A stretch of DNA of 64,000 nt, taken from positions 1,583,501 through 1,647,500 of the forward strand of contig JAIUCV010000117.1 of NCBI GenBank assembly GCA_026724425.1, written 5' to 3'. The translations under genes and the position numbers were made by a program. The notes below the pieces were generated by a model. The model was not told where the DNA came from. It did no database searches and saw only the letters and a program-made list of their open reading frames with translations. Position 1 is the first letter of the stretch. Each line of letters opens with the position of its first letter. Shown here piece by piece: positions 33,339-43,743 of this stretch. Origin of the DNA: Erythrophleum ivorense. Lineage: Eukaryota > Streptophyta > Magnoliopsida > Fabales > Fabaceae.

Positions 33339-33443
33339 TATAAATAGCCGACGAACTCACGTCACAATTCACACCAATACAAAGAGAAGAGAAAAAGAAG
33401 AAAAAAAGAGAGAGAAAAAAAAAAACACCAAAAAAATGAGTTA
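33339..33443 (+). promoter_or_regulatory. Inverted duplicate of the TNP2 promoter and start codon
   Basis: TATAAATAG at 33339-33347 (plus), the same A/G-rich leader, and an ATG at 33436 with MSYEASR, mirroring the MSYGLYELRS start of the real transposase. The copy diverges within a few codons. It would drive transcription rightward, out of the element toward exon 2 of the host gene. Function is inferred from sequence identity only. Confidence 0.65.
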
Positions 33444-33481
33444 CGAAGCTAGCCGGGTGTACAATCATCTTTTTACACCAC

Positions 33482-33660
33482 GGTGGATTTTCTTTTTTAC
33501 CCTAAGAAAATCCACCTCCACCTTGTTTACCCCATGTTGAATCTCTGTGGACATGAGATAATTAAGAAGGATGACGGTACGTTGATCTCTTCCTAATTAT
33601 CTAATTTCCACAGAGGATCAACAGGGGATAAATGAGATGGAGGTGAATCGTCTTGGGGTA
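33482..33660. repeat. Two nested inverted repeats
   Basis: A short hairpin (GGTGGATTTTCTT at 33482-33494 against AAGAAAATCCACC at 33504-33516) overlaps a longer imperfect one with arms at about 33513-33572 and 33588-33648 (ACCTCCA..TTACCCC..TCTGTGGA..GATAATTA). Confidence 0.7.
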
Positions 33661-33754
33661 AATCTATTGGAGGATTGTGATAGATAATGTTGAGCAAACT
33701 GATATTCCCTCCAATATGCTACTAAAGGTAATAATGGTAGGGATTCTAAATGGA

Positions 33755-34002
33755 TCGTCGCAAAATATGATGTTGTTGGATAGCTGTAGAGAATATGGGG
33801 ATTTATATCCGCGAGAGAGAGATAATCCACTGAGGTGTATTAGGTATGAAGTTGATACGGAGGATACGATATATAAGCGCTTATATATCGTATCCTCCGT
33901 TATCAACGTCATACCTAATACACCTCAGTGGATTATCTTTCACTCTCGGATATAAATCCACATCTTCTCTACTACTATCCAACAACATCATATTTTGCGA
34001 CG
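33755..34002. repeat. 248-bp near-perfect palindrome
   Basis: Centred between 33878 and 33879 (AAGCGCTT). The arm beginning TCGTCGCAAAATATGATG at 33755 is repeated inverted up to 34002 with only scattered mismatches and no loop. A transcript in either direction would fold into a stem of roughly 120 bp. Confidence 0.88.
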
Positions 34003-34455
34003 GAATTGCGACGGAATTGCGAAGGAATGTTTAATTTTTAGGTTTCCATCGCAATTCCGTCGCAATTTTGCGAGGGAATTGCGAAATCATCGTAGTCCAT
34101 CGCAATGTTGCGACGGAAATGCGATGGACTGTTTAATTTTTAGGTTTCCATCGCAAAATCGTCGCAAACTTGCGATGGAATTGCGATGACTTCGCAAATC
34201 CCTCGCAATTCCATCGCAAGACCATCGCAAAGTTGCGACGGAAAGATTTCCATCGCAAAGTTGCGACGGATTTGCGGTGACTTCGCAAATCCATCGCAAG
34301 ACCGTCGCAAATTTGCGACGGAAACAATTCCGTCGCAAAATTGCGACGGATTTGCGATGGCTTCGTAGTCTGTCGCAAAACCGTCGCAAATCCGTCGCAA
34401 AGTCGTCGCAAATTTGCGACGGAAATTTTCCATCGCAAAGTTCCTTCGCAATGAG
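33996..34455. repeat. CACTA subterminal array F (right)
   Basis: Copies of GCGACGGA and GCGATGGA words in both orientations next to the right terminus, the counterpart of array A. Confidence 0.85.
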
Positions 34456-34460
34456 CCTGT

Positions 34461-34472
34461 TTTCTTGTAGTG
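34461..34472 (-). repeat. CACTA right terminal inverted repeat
   Basis: On the minus strand it reads CACTACAAGAAA. The flanking TTT at 34473-34475 repeats that at 23671-23673. Confidence 0.93.
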
Positions 34473-35928
34473 TTTAAAACAAAAAACAAAAGAAAATAGT
34501 TGTTTTGATTTGTTGATGGAAGTGGCCTTGTCACCTCTGCAAGATTTCTAAGCTTAAATAGTTCGGATTGACTTAACTTTTCATAAACGATTGAGAAAAT
34601 TAAATATTACTTTATGTACTTTTCAAAAACGATTGAGAAAATGAAATATTGTTTTCTTTTGTTAACCAAAATATTCAAAATTTAGATTGGAAGAGACTAT
34701 AATTTTTGAGTACTAAACTAAAACAATAACAACTATTGCCATTCAGCACCAAAAGTTAATTAGGTTTTAAAATGTCAGATAAAAATGAAAAATGTAAGAC
34801 AACTAGATTTCAAATAATTATACCTTCCAAATTTCATTAAATTAGATAATAAATAGTTTAGTTTTAAACCATCATAATTCAACACTTTGCATAAATAAAT
34901 AAAAGATATTTTTTTCAGCTTACAAATTATTAATGATCGACTTATCCATACTGCAGAAGTTAACCCATCAAGAAAATCAATAATGTCGCAAATAAATGTA
35001 GCGATGAAAGCGATGCCATGGGTTTCAACTGTTCCAACCATCTCTGAATATTTTATAGAAAAAGGTTATACAAAATGTTATTTTTCCATAACCGAAGTTG
35101 GTCCAATCACTTACACTATTCATGTCATTGTCCACATTACATTGGCCGAGTTCTGGTTATAATGGACTCATAGAGCATTGCATGACGTCAAGCCTCTCTA
35201 CAAGCATTTTCACTTCGTTCATCATCGCTACAACAACAAGACCTCTCTTTCACCTTTTGCAGGTACTTAACTTTTCACATTTTCTTTTCTACTAGCTCCT
35301 AATCTATGATTATAAGTGATGGGCCAAAGTCCATGCAATATTAGTTCTGTTCCAAGCGATTCTTATTTCGGTTGTTATAGACTTTTTTTTTTTTTTTTTG
35401 TTGGTTTTACGGTGGTTATAGACTTATAGTGAACTAAGCTTGAATTCTTAGTGTTTTGAGTTTACATTTTAGTTTTGTGTATCCTAGGGTTGTGCCGCGC
35501 TATGTGCAGGTGAAGCGATAATAAAGTAAAAAAAAAATTGAAAAAAAAAATGATATTACGGTTTAGATATTGGTATAAGTCATTTTTTCTTAATTGCGTT
35601 TGAAACATTGATGCAATCTTTGTTTTTAGGAGCCGCAAGTCATCCCGTGGAGGCAGTACTAGATGCGTTACCTTACACTATCTTCCTCTTCTTTGTTCCA
35701 ATGCACTTTAAGACGGAATTAGCTCTTTTGTCCTTGAATGGGATTTGGACATTTCACAGTCACGGTTGTCTCGAAGCCAACTTGTGGCCGATCTTGACTG
35801 CTGATTATCATACAATGCATCACATCATGCATCGTTATAATTATGGAAATTACACATTTCTGATGGATTGGTTGTTTGGAACACTTCGTCATCCTAACTC
35901 CACCGCTAAGGAGGCCAAGTCAGAGTGA

Positions 35929-36785
35929 TGTGTTGGCGTTAATAAAATGTGTTTCATGTTTCTATTTATGTTTTATATTGGACTTATTAACATATGTTTC
36001 ATGTTGTTATCAAAAAATAATTTTAACTATGTAATCAATAGATAATAATAAAAATTTCGGCGAAACACAGTTTATTACTTTATCTATTAGATTTAAATAA
36101 AATTTACTCAAACTAATCAATATCTATTCTTGTTTAATTTTTTTTTAGTCTTTTAATTTATGCGTTAATCTATCTGTTGTTTGATTAATACCCAACGAAA
36201 TATACTATTTTGATCATGATATTAATGTATGGGTTAATAACTAATTAAGAAAATTAAGAGTCAAGATTGAGAAAGGAGTAAATATGTAGGTCACTTTTGA
36301 TATTTTGTAATATTTTTCACTTTCTTCTGTGGCATATTGACACCAAAACGACACGTTTCTTTTACCAGCTTCGACAAATGTGAACGTAGTCTTCGTGTCT
36401 TTTATCTGTTAGCTGTGAGCCTTGTACAAATGTGATGGATGCTGTAGAAATCTTCCTCGAGACTCTAGAGTTTATTGCTCTCCTCTTTTTTCCAAATTAC
36501 ACATCTTTGTGTAATTCATTTTTCTCTGTGTAGTTCACTTCTGTGTGCAAACAAAAAGGTATGATCGTCCTGTCTCTAGTATACTTGATTTATGTATCAT
36601 ATCAATTTTGCTTCAATTAAATTTGTCTGAGTGAGTTTAAATCATAATTTTAGGGTTTTGGGTTTTTTTTTTTTTATAACTAGGATTTCAGGATATAGAT
36701 TTACGGTTCTGAATCTGAATTCGCTATTACTAGAGTATGTTATAATGATATGTGTGTTTCTTATTTGCATGCAGAAGAAGAAGAA
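35929..36785. other. Intergenic region and BTB-gene leader
   Basis: AT-rich sequence to about 36300. A likely 5'-UTR of the BTB gene has a donor GTATGA at 36559 and an acceptor TGCAG ending at 36775, i.e. a leader intron. No other gene was seen. Confidence 0.4.
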
Positions 36786-37048
36786 ATGGCAGAGATCAAA
36801 AAAAGGAAATTGGATAGAGTTGGTTTTCTCGGTGATTATGTCATGGCCTTTACAAACGAAATTCACACTGATGTTATTGTTAAACCTGGAGATAATGGGC
36901 CTGGAATTCTCGCTCACAAATCTGTTTTGGTAATATCTATAAACTTGAATTTTGATTCTCATATACATTTTATGTATTGAAACTAAATCTAGTAAGAAAA
37001 ATCGGTCTATTGATGTTTACATCACAATTGACTATGTTAGATTGAAAC

Positions 37049-37482
37049 AATGTTTTTAAAACCAGACCGGAAGCTAAACCGGATAAACATTTAGGTCACG
37101 GTTCAATTTGGTTCGACCGGGTTAAACCTGGACAAAATTTATGAATTAGTTTATAAATATAATAATTTAAAAGTAACTATTATACATAATGAAGTATAAC
37201 TATAATAAACTAAAACCAAAACTTATATAATAAGTTGTAATATAACATATCATAAACAATAAATGTGAAAAATTTAAAGAAAATAAATGTAAATATGATT
37301 AGATTGAACCGGGGTTACCCGATTCATTTGGTTCATCCGGTTCATGGGTTTTTGGCGATTTTTAATGGTTTTTATCCAGTTTAAAAGCGTATGGATTTTT
37401 ATAGAAACTCAACCCGGCCACATATCTGGTTCATAGTCGAACCGGTCTAACCACCGGGTCGGTCCGGTTTTAAAAACACTGG
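37049..37482. mobile_element. hAT-type MITE in the BTB intron
   Basis: Inverted ends TGTTTTTAAAACC(A/G)GACC at both sides of about 434 bp. The flanking 8-bp words ATTGAAAC (37041-37048) and ATTGAACC (37483-37490) match in seven of eight positions, as expected for an old hAT duplication. The interior is rich in AACCGG and GGTTCG words. Confidence 0.65.
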
Positions 37483-37572
37483 ATTGAACCTATACACCTA
37501 ATTGTATTACTCATTATCAATTGCTATTTGCAAACGATAACCAATTATAAGTCTTGTTCTGTTATAAACTTA

Positions 37573-40326
37573 CTAGGGAGAAGTCCGCACATTGTGCGGA
37601 AACTCGTTCTTATGAATGTTCGAAAAAATTATTTTTTATTATTAGTATTTTATGCTTGTCAAGATTATGCATTTAAATTTACTATGTGGTGGATTTTTTT
37701 TTTTTTGTTCGATCATATATTTTTTTAACAATCTTTCTATTTGTATGATTGAATTAAATATTATATGCTAATTATATATATGGTTTCGGTTGGCATCTAA
37801 TCTTCTTGATGAATTTGGGTTGAGATCCACAATTTTGAAAAAATTTCTAGACATTATGCGGTGTCGTCTCAAGATGATAGTATAGTTGTCTAAGAAAATA
37901 TTTGAAGTTTGAATTATTTGGTTGTATTTTTGATCGGTGGTAAAAAGAATCGTTTAATTGGAGTTGGTTTCCGTACGGTGGTGTAAATGACACTCCTATA
38001 TTATAATGAAAATAGTATATTGTCCATTTGGTGGTTTTGAAGGTGTGTATTATTTTCCTATGAGCTCGTTGTATATTAATTTCTCTTTTCTTTTAAACTA
38101 TGAAGAATTATTAGACATTAGCTATTAAGTTGAGTTTATTTTACATTTAATTTAAATATTTTTTTATTTCTAATAAAATAAATTTTAGTATAAGTAAATG
38201 TGTAATTAATGTACATATTAATATAGGTAAGTGATTTAAGAAAAAATCAAAACAATTAAATATGTTGACAGTTACATTTTAATATTTAATTGGGTAAAAT
38301 ATTATATATTTATATATTTAATTGTGAAAATTATATATTTGGGAAAAAACTAAATTTCATATTTTGTTGGGTATAATTTTGAAAAAAGAAAAAAATTGGG
38401 ATGGGTTAATTTGCAAAATCATGTTTTTTGTAGACAAAAAGTAAAATCATAATTGTGGAAGGACTAATTTGAAAAATAAATTAATGTATGATGAGAAGGT
38501 GATAATTAACCATTTCATCCATCAATTCATTTCAATTTGACCCATTTAATCCACAACCCATTTGATCCACAATCCATTAGAATCAAAAAAATTGATCCAT
38601 TAGAGTTAATGGGTTGGTTGGGTTTGGTCAACCCATAAATTTCAACCCATTTTGACACCCCTACATTTTATACATGATTTAGAGGTTTTAGTTAATATAC
38701 ATATATGTAAGTAAGTGATTAAAAAAAAATCAAAACAAAAAAATATTTTGAAATTTACATTTTATACAAAGGTTTTCTTGTTGATTTTATAGTTAAATTT
38801 TTTTTTCTAAATTTTGATATGGTTTTCTAAAAGTAAATATATGTTTTTTCTAATAATATTGAGTGTTTTATTAGTGGTCTAAATAAATCATCTAATTATG
38901 TAATCACAAGAAAAAAAATTCAAATTTGTTTTTATTGATTGTATATTTAAATTTCTTTCCAAAATTGATTGAAAATTAATTTTGATATGATTTTTAATAC
39001 GTAGTTTTTGTTAAAGTACATTTATAGTTTTTATAATTAATGTTGAACAAAATTTTGAGTGTTTTAATTGAAAAAAAACATATTTGTTAGTAGACATAAA
39101 CAATTATAATGAACATTTAATCACATTTAGTTCCAATATTTTTAATTTTCTAATCAAATAAATTTTAGTATGAGTAATTGTTTAAGTTAATTTATAAGTT
39201 ATTTAAAAAAAAATCAAAATAAATAAATATTTTAAAAGTTACATTTTATACATGATTTACAAGTTTTCTAGTAAATGTTTAGTTAATGTACATATTAATG
39301 TAGGTAAGTGATTTAAAAAAAATAAATCAAAACAAATAATATTTTGAAAGTTACATTTTACACATGATTTAGATGTTTTCTTTTTGATTTTAGAGTTAAA
39401 CTTTTTTTAAAAAAAATTGATATGGTTTTCTAAAATTTAGTTTCTGTTTAAGTATATATATGTTTTTTCTAATAATGTTGAGTAAAATATTGAGAAAAAA
39501 CTTCAAATTTTGATATGATTTTTAATAATTAGTTTTTGTTAAAGTACATATATAGTTTTTTCTAATTAATTTTGCATAAAATATTATGTGTTTTAACTGA
39601 AAAAAAAATATATTTGTTAGTAGACAATGAAAAATTATATGAATACATAGGGATTGGTTTGGTGAGGAATAACATATAATCACATTTAATTCCAATATTT
39701 TTTAATTTTCTAATCAAATAAATTTGAGAATGAGTAAATGTGTAGTTAATGTACATATTAATGTAGCTAAGTGATTTAAAACAAAAATCAAAACAAATAA
39801 ATATTTTGGAAGTTACATTTTATACATGATTTACAGATTTTCTAGTAAATGTGTAGTTAATGTACGTATTAATGTAGGTAAGTGATTTAAAAAAAAAATC
39901 AAAACAAATAAATATTTTGAAAGTATATATTTACACATGATTTATATGTTTTCTTGTTGATTGTGTAGTTAAATTTCTTTTCAAATTGATTTAAAACTAA
40001 TTTTATATGATTTTAAATAATTAGTTTTTGTTAGGTACATATATAATGTTTTTTCCAATAATGTTGAATAAAAAATTGAGTGTTTTAATTGAAGAAAAAT
40101 ATATATGTTAGTAGACAACAAAAAATTATATTGAATACATATGAATTGATTTGATGAGGAATAATTTTTTAAAATTAAAAGTAATAAAAAACCAAAAAGA
40201 ATGACAAGAAAAATAAATTATAATTTAAAAATGATTAAAAATAACACATGTCATCAAATTAGAGAGACACATGTCAGCTTCTCATGTAGTGTGAAAAAAG
40301 GTAACCCTATAATAATATTATAATAA
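37573..40326 (-). mobile_element. Probable Helitron-derived segment with diverged tandem repeats
   Basis: The left edge CTAGGGAGAAGTCCGCACATTGTGCGG, read on minus, is a GC hairpin (CCGCACAATGTGCGG) followed by CTAG and T, the form of a Helitron 3' end. The opposite end could not be defined. The interior (38,150-40,100) repeats a module several times: AATGTACATATTAATGTAGGTAAGTGATTT, AAAATCAAAACAAATAAATATTTTGAAAGTTACATTTTA.. and ..TAGTTTTTGTTAAAGTACATATAT..; copies begin near 38190, 38700, 39170, 39285, 39735 and 39850. No coding capacity was seen. Confidence 0.45.
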
Positions 40327-41599
40327 CTAGTGTATAACCCGCACAGCAGTGCAGTGCGAGATTATGTTTTTGTTTTTTTTGCTTTTTTTCTTCTTTTTGT
40401 AACATGTTTTAATTTTAGTGTTAATTTAAGAGTTGTATGTTTTTATGTTAAAATTGTCAAGTATATTGTTAATTTGAATCTAAATTTTTGTATTAAGTGA
40501 TTCAAATTTTGATGTATTAATTAGACTGTCTTTATTTATTAATAATTAAGAAAAAGAAAATACAATAACCAAACACATGTCTAGACAATAAAAATATTAC
40601 ATCATGGTTATATTATAACTGTTATACCAACTTAATCCATAATCTGAATAGTTCCAAACTTTTATATACTCTTGAACAAAATATGTTTGTGGTTCTAGTT
40701 TAATAAAAAATGAAAAATACATTTATGGATAGACTTCAAAATCATGTAGTGACATTATGTAGAACCCGAAACAGAAAAGAATCAAGGAAAGAAGTGTGTT
40801 GTGTTGTCGACAGATGATTCTTTTTCCAACGATAGTAAAATCCTTTGTAAAAACATATGTCCAAAAAAATAAAATAATAACCAAACACCTGTCAAAACAG
40901 ATGTCTTCCGTAGAATACTACTGTGTGAATCTTAGTCTTACGAATTAATTTTGTTTGCTTATGAGATTTCAGTCTTTTATTCTCCGAAACCATCATCAAT
41001 TGCTAAACTCTACGAAATATTTTTTTAGATTGCTTCAATTTAGAGAAGCATGAGAGAAATCGTGACAATTCAATTTAAGAAATCTGCAAACTTCAGTGAC
41101 AACCAGATCTGGAATTCTCAGGTCAGTAAACAAATTCTCCATATGATCTTCCTGCCATGTCGATTTCCAGTTATCGTTAAAGTGGATTATGAGTTTAATT
41201 TGTCTGTGACTTTCATTACAAAAGTCTTGGTGTTTTTTTGTTTTATTTTATTTAGTATCAAAGTTGCTTCGATTTGGTATTATCGCTAGTTTTTTTATTA
41301 TTCTTTTTGCAGATTTTTAATAGAGAATGTATAAAACAGAAATCTTTGAAAACGGAAATCTTAGATTATGGTATTATCTAGAGAATGCATAAAATGGAAA
41401 TCTTTGATTATGGCATCATCTACTCTAAAAGGAATTGATTGTTGGTTTAATTGAACCAAACATTGGTTTGATTTAACTGATATTTTATATTACTAAATTA
41501 ACCCTCACTAAACCTGTTTCCAAACAGATTATCTTCACAAATAGAGATGGTTTTTTTGTCAAAAAAAAGAGATGTACTTCTCAATTAATAGTAAAGAGA
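40327..41599 (-). mobile_element. Non-autonomous Helitron, copy 1
   Basis: On the minus strand it starts TCTCTTTACTATTAATTGAG and ends with a GC-rich hairpin region (GCACTGCACTGCTGTGCGGG) then CTAG. It sits between A and T, as Helitrons do. The left 170 bp and right 430 bp are shared with the copy at 61172-61827. A unique middle of about 600 bp includes a short exon-like stretch MREIVTIQ..(41050) that ends at a GT donor. No Rep/helicase is encoded, so mobility would be in trans. Confidence 0.8.
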
Positions 41600-42258
41600 T
41601 AATAATAGATAAGCATTGATAAATCGACTTTATTAAACTCTCTTAGAATGCATATGGATGTAACATACATTACATATTTGTCTTTAGTAAGATATATATG
41701 ATCTCCAAACCGATATATATGTATATATAATGCACAACTTGAATGATCTTGATTTATCTATAAGATTCATGTGCAACTTTGAATTCATGTGAAGTTCATA
41801 TGCACCATATAGCAACTGCTGATGGGTCGAATGTGTTTATGTACATGTTGGACTCCGATGAATGCAAGATTTCAGTAGAGAACTCAATTACTATTCCTGA
41901 CTTGACTTACGAAGAACTCAGAGCTCTCCTAGAGTTTTTCTATAGTGGGATCTTAAGTCCCGCTCAACCGCTCTATCTTGCAGCTCACAAGTATGACATT
42001 CCATATCTCCAAGATCTTTGCAGAGACCAATTCATCTCATCTTTGAATCTGAGCAACGTTCTCGACATCCTCGAGCTGTCTAGAGTCCCTTCCGACAAAA
42101 TCTTGAAAGAAGCTGCGATAAGGTTTGTCGTAATGCACATGGAAACGATCGTTAATTGCGATTGATACAAATCATTTGTTCGGAAGAATCCTGATCTAAG
42201 TTTGGATATCACAAAGGACTTGCTTTATTATTTCAACGTTCATCTACTTCAAAAATAA

Positions 42259-43219
42259 GATGAGGAATTCACTAGGTTTGCCTCCTAATCCATCTCTTGA
42301 ATTCACTAGCTGATTTTCATTATTTATATGTCCCTATTTTGTTCGAACTCTTATAAAATGTTACCAACTCTTTTTTTTTCTAATCTATCAATGTATTCTG
42401 CATATCAAACTGTGTGCCGAACCAACATATTGTACTTTTATGTGTATGTGTTAAAGTTACCAAAACAAAAACATTAAAATAAGCAGGTTATAAGCAGTTG
42501 GCCCATCTTAGGAATATCATCAAATCTGCTTACGTCCTGATGTTTGATTTTGATATTTTTTTCTTATATGAATTGTAGCACGTCGTCATCAGCTAACCTG
42601 TAAATCATTTGTTTTTGAAATTAGCCTATTAGTAAAATTATACTGTAACAATTATTTTTTATTAAGAAAATATATTTTTATCGTCACGGAACTTTTATCT
42701 AGAAAAGTTAAGTCAAACATATAAACATTTCTAAAAAGTCTACTAGTTTGTTTTCTTTTGATAAAAGGTCTACTACTTAGAAACTATTGAATTCTTCACA
42801 TTTTTATTTCATATAAATCGGGTCCACTGGGAGAAAATTCTAAACAACTGTGGAAGATGCAGCGAGTGAGTATTTTGCAACGTTCACCAATAAATTTTAC
42901 AAAAATAACGAAAACTTACATTTCATGTAATCTAAGAACATGCTATTCTGTCATATAAGTCAAATTTCAAAGATCTATAATATTTTGGAAAGAACATCTA
43001 TAATACAAGTTGGGAATGCAATAATTAGATTGGACAATTCTGAATGTGCAAGTAATACATATGGACTCTGTCTTTATTCATTTGTCCCGTGTACGTATCC
43101 AATTCGGTTTCAGGCATTTCAGCGATCCATTTTCTTCTTTTTTTCTCCAACTTGTACTATTTTGTATCAATTTTTGTTATTTTACTCGTTTGTATAATGT
43201 ATCTTGTAGCAGTGATGAC
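42259..43219. other. Intergenic, AT-rich
   Basis: No gene or clear repeat was seen. Confidence 0.4.
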
Positions 43220-43743
43220 TAGGCATAGGCAAAAAAATCGGAACCGAAATATCCGAACCGAACCGAACCAAAAAATAACCCGAACCAATCTGAATCGAAA
43301 TTGACCCAAAAACCGAATGGTTTTTAAACTTCTAAACCCGAAAAATCAAAACCGAATCCGAACCGAATCGAAAATCGAATGGATAACCGAAATATATTAT
43401 ATACAAAATAATTAGTTATATTTATATTTAAAATAACCAAAATATATAAAAATTATAATTATATATTTAATATATTAGTTATATTTAGAATAAAATAATC
43501 AAAATATTCGAAATATCCTAAATGTTTTAGTAATATTCGTTAAATTCATTTTTATTTAAATTATTTTAATTTTTAATTTTTTTAGCCAATGTTTAAATAG
43601 CCGTCCGAACCCGGTCGGAACCGAACCAAACCCGAACCAAAAATGAAAAATAACCAAATGGGTTCTACAACTCTTAAACCGAAATATCCAAAATCCGAAA
43701 AAACCAATCTGAATTCGAACTGAAAACTGAATGCTCAGGTCTA
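43220..43743. mobile_element. hAT-type MITE rich in AACCGAA words
   Basis: The left end TAGGCATAGGCAAA and the inverted right end TAGACCTGAGCATT form an imperfect terminal repeat. Flanking 8-bp words GTGATGAC (43212-43219) and CTGATTAC (43744-43751) match at six positions. The interior has CCGAACCGAACC-like tracts at both sides and an AT-rich centre. Confidence 0.6.

Larger units (their letters stand above)
23674..34472 (-). mobile_element. CACTA (En/Spm-type) DNA transposon, 10.8 kb, both transposase genes intact
   Basis: Terminal inverted repeats CACTACAAGAA lie at 23674 and, inverted, at 34472. A 3-bp TTT duplication flanks the element (23671-23673 and 34473-34475), as expected for CACTA elements. 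Both genes are on the minus strand: a TNP2-type transposase (28171-32004) and a Transposase_24/TNP1-type gene (24154-25780). Arrays of GCGACGGA, GCGATGGA and GCGAGGGA words in both orientations fill the subterminal regions and recur near both gene promoters. Coding frames are open throughout, so the element looks potentially autonomous. It lies 118 bp inside intron 1 of the sterol desaturase-like gene. Confidence 0.95.
23354..35928 (+). pseudogene. Delta-7-sterol C5(6)-desaturase-like gene, broken; intron 1 holds a CACTA element
   Basis: There are three exons: 23354-23555 (FVEETGSYNGL, WSPLPHFVQTWLRNY), 34957-35262 and 35630-35928 (stop TGA 35926-35928). Borders are GT-AG and phases match (phase 1 at both introns). 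The family (Arabidopsis STE1/DWF7 and its paralog) introduces the C5 double bond in sterols in the ER, using three His boxes. Here they read HRALHD, HFVHHRYNN and YHTMHHIMHRYNYG, all retained. Exon 2 has an in-frame TAA at 35160-35162 just before the first His box, where homologues have Tyr, and intron 1 carries a 10.8-kb transposon. No ATG is seen at the family's usual start position; 23354 is the first in-frame ATG. A pseudogene unless the stop is bypassed. Confidence 0.85.
36786..42258 (+). pseudogene. BTB/POZ domain gene with transposon-swollen intron and premature stop
   Basis: Exon 1 (36786-36929) encodes MAEIKKRKLDRVGFLGDY up to LAHKSVL, the start of a BTB fold (DVIVKPGD..LAHK). The second part, from about 41812, encodes the rest (FMYMLDSDECKISVEN, LEFFYSG, YLAAHKYDIPYLQDLC, NVLDILELSR). 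The frame ends at TGA 42163-42165, but codons beyond it up to TAA 42256-42258 still match the family's C-terminal end (KSFVRKNPDLSLDITKDLL), so the TGA looks like a nonsense mutation. The 4.9-kb intron carries a MITE, tandem repeats and a Helitron. The obvious acceptor (TAG at 41810-41812) would shift phase. Relatives are short BTB proteins, candidate CUL3 adaptors. Likely a pseudogene or a shortened gene. Confidence 0.7.
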
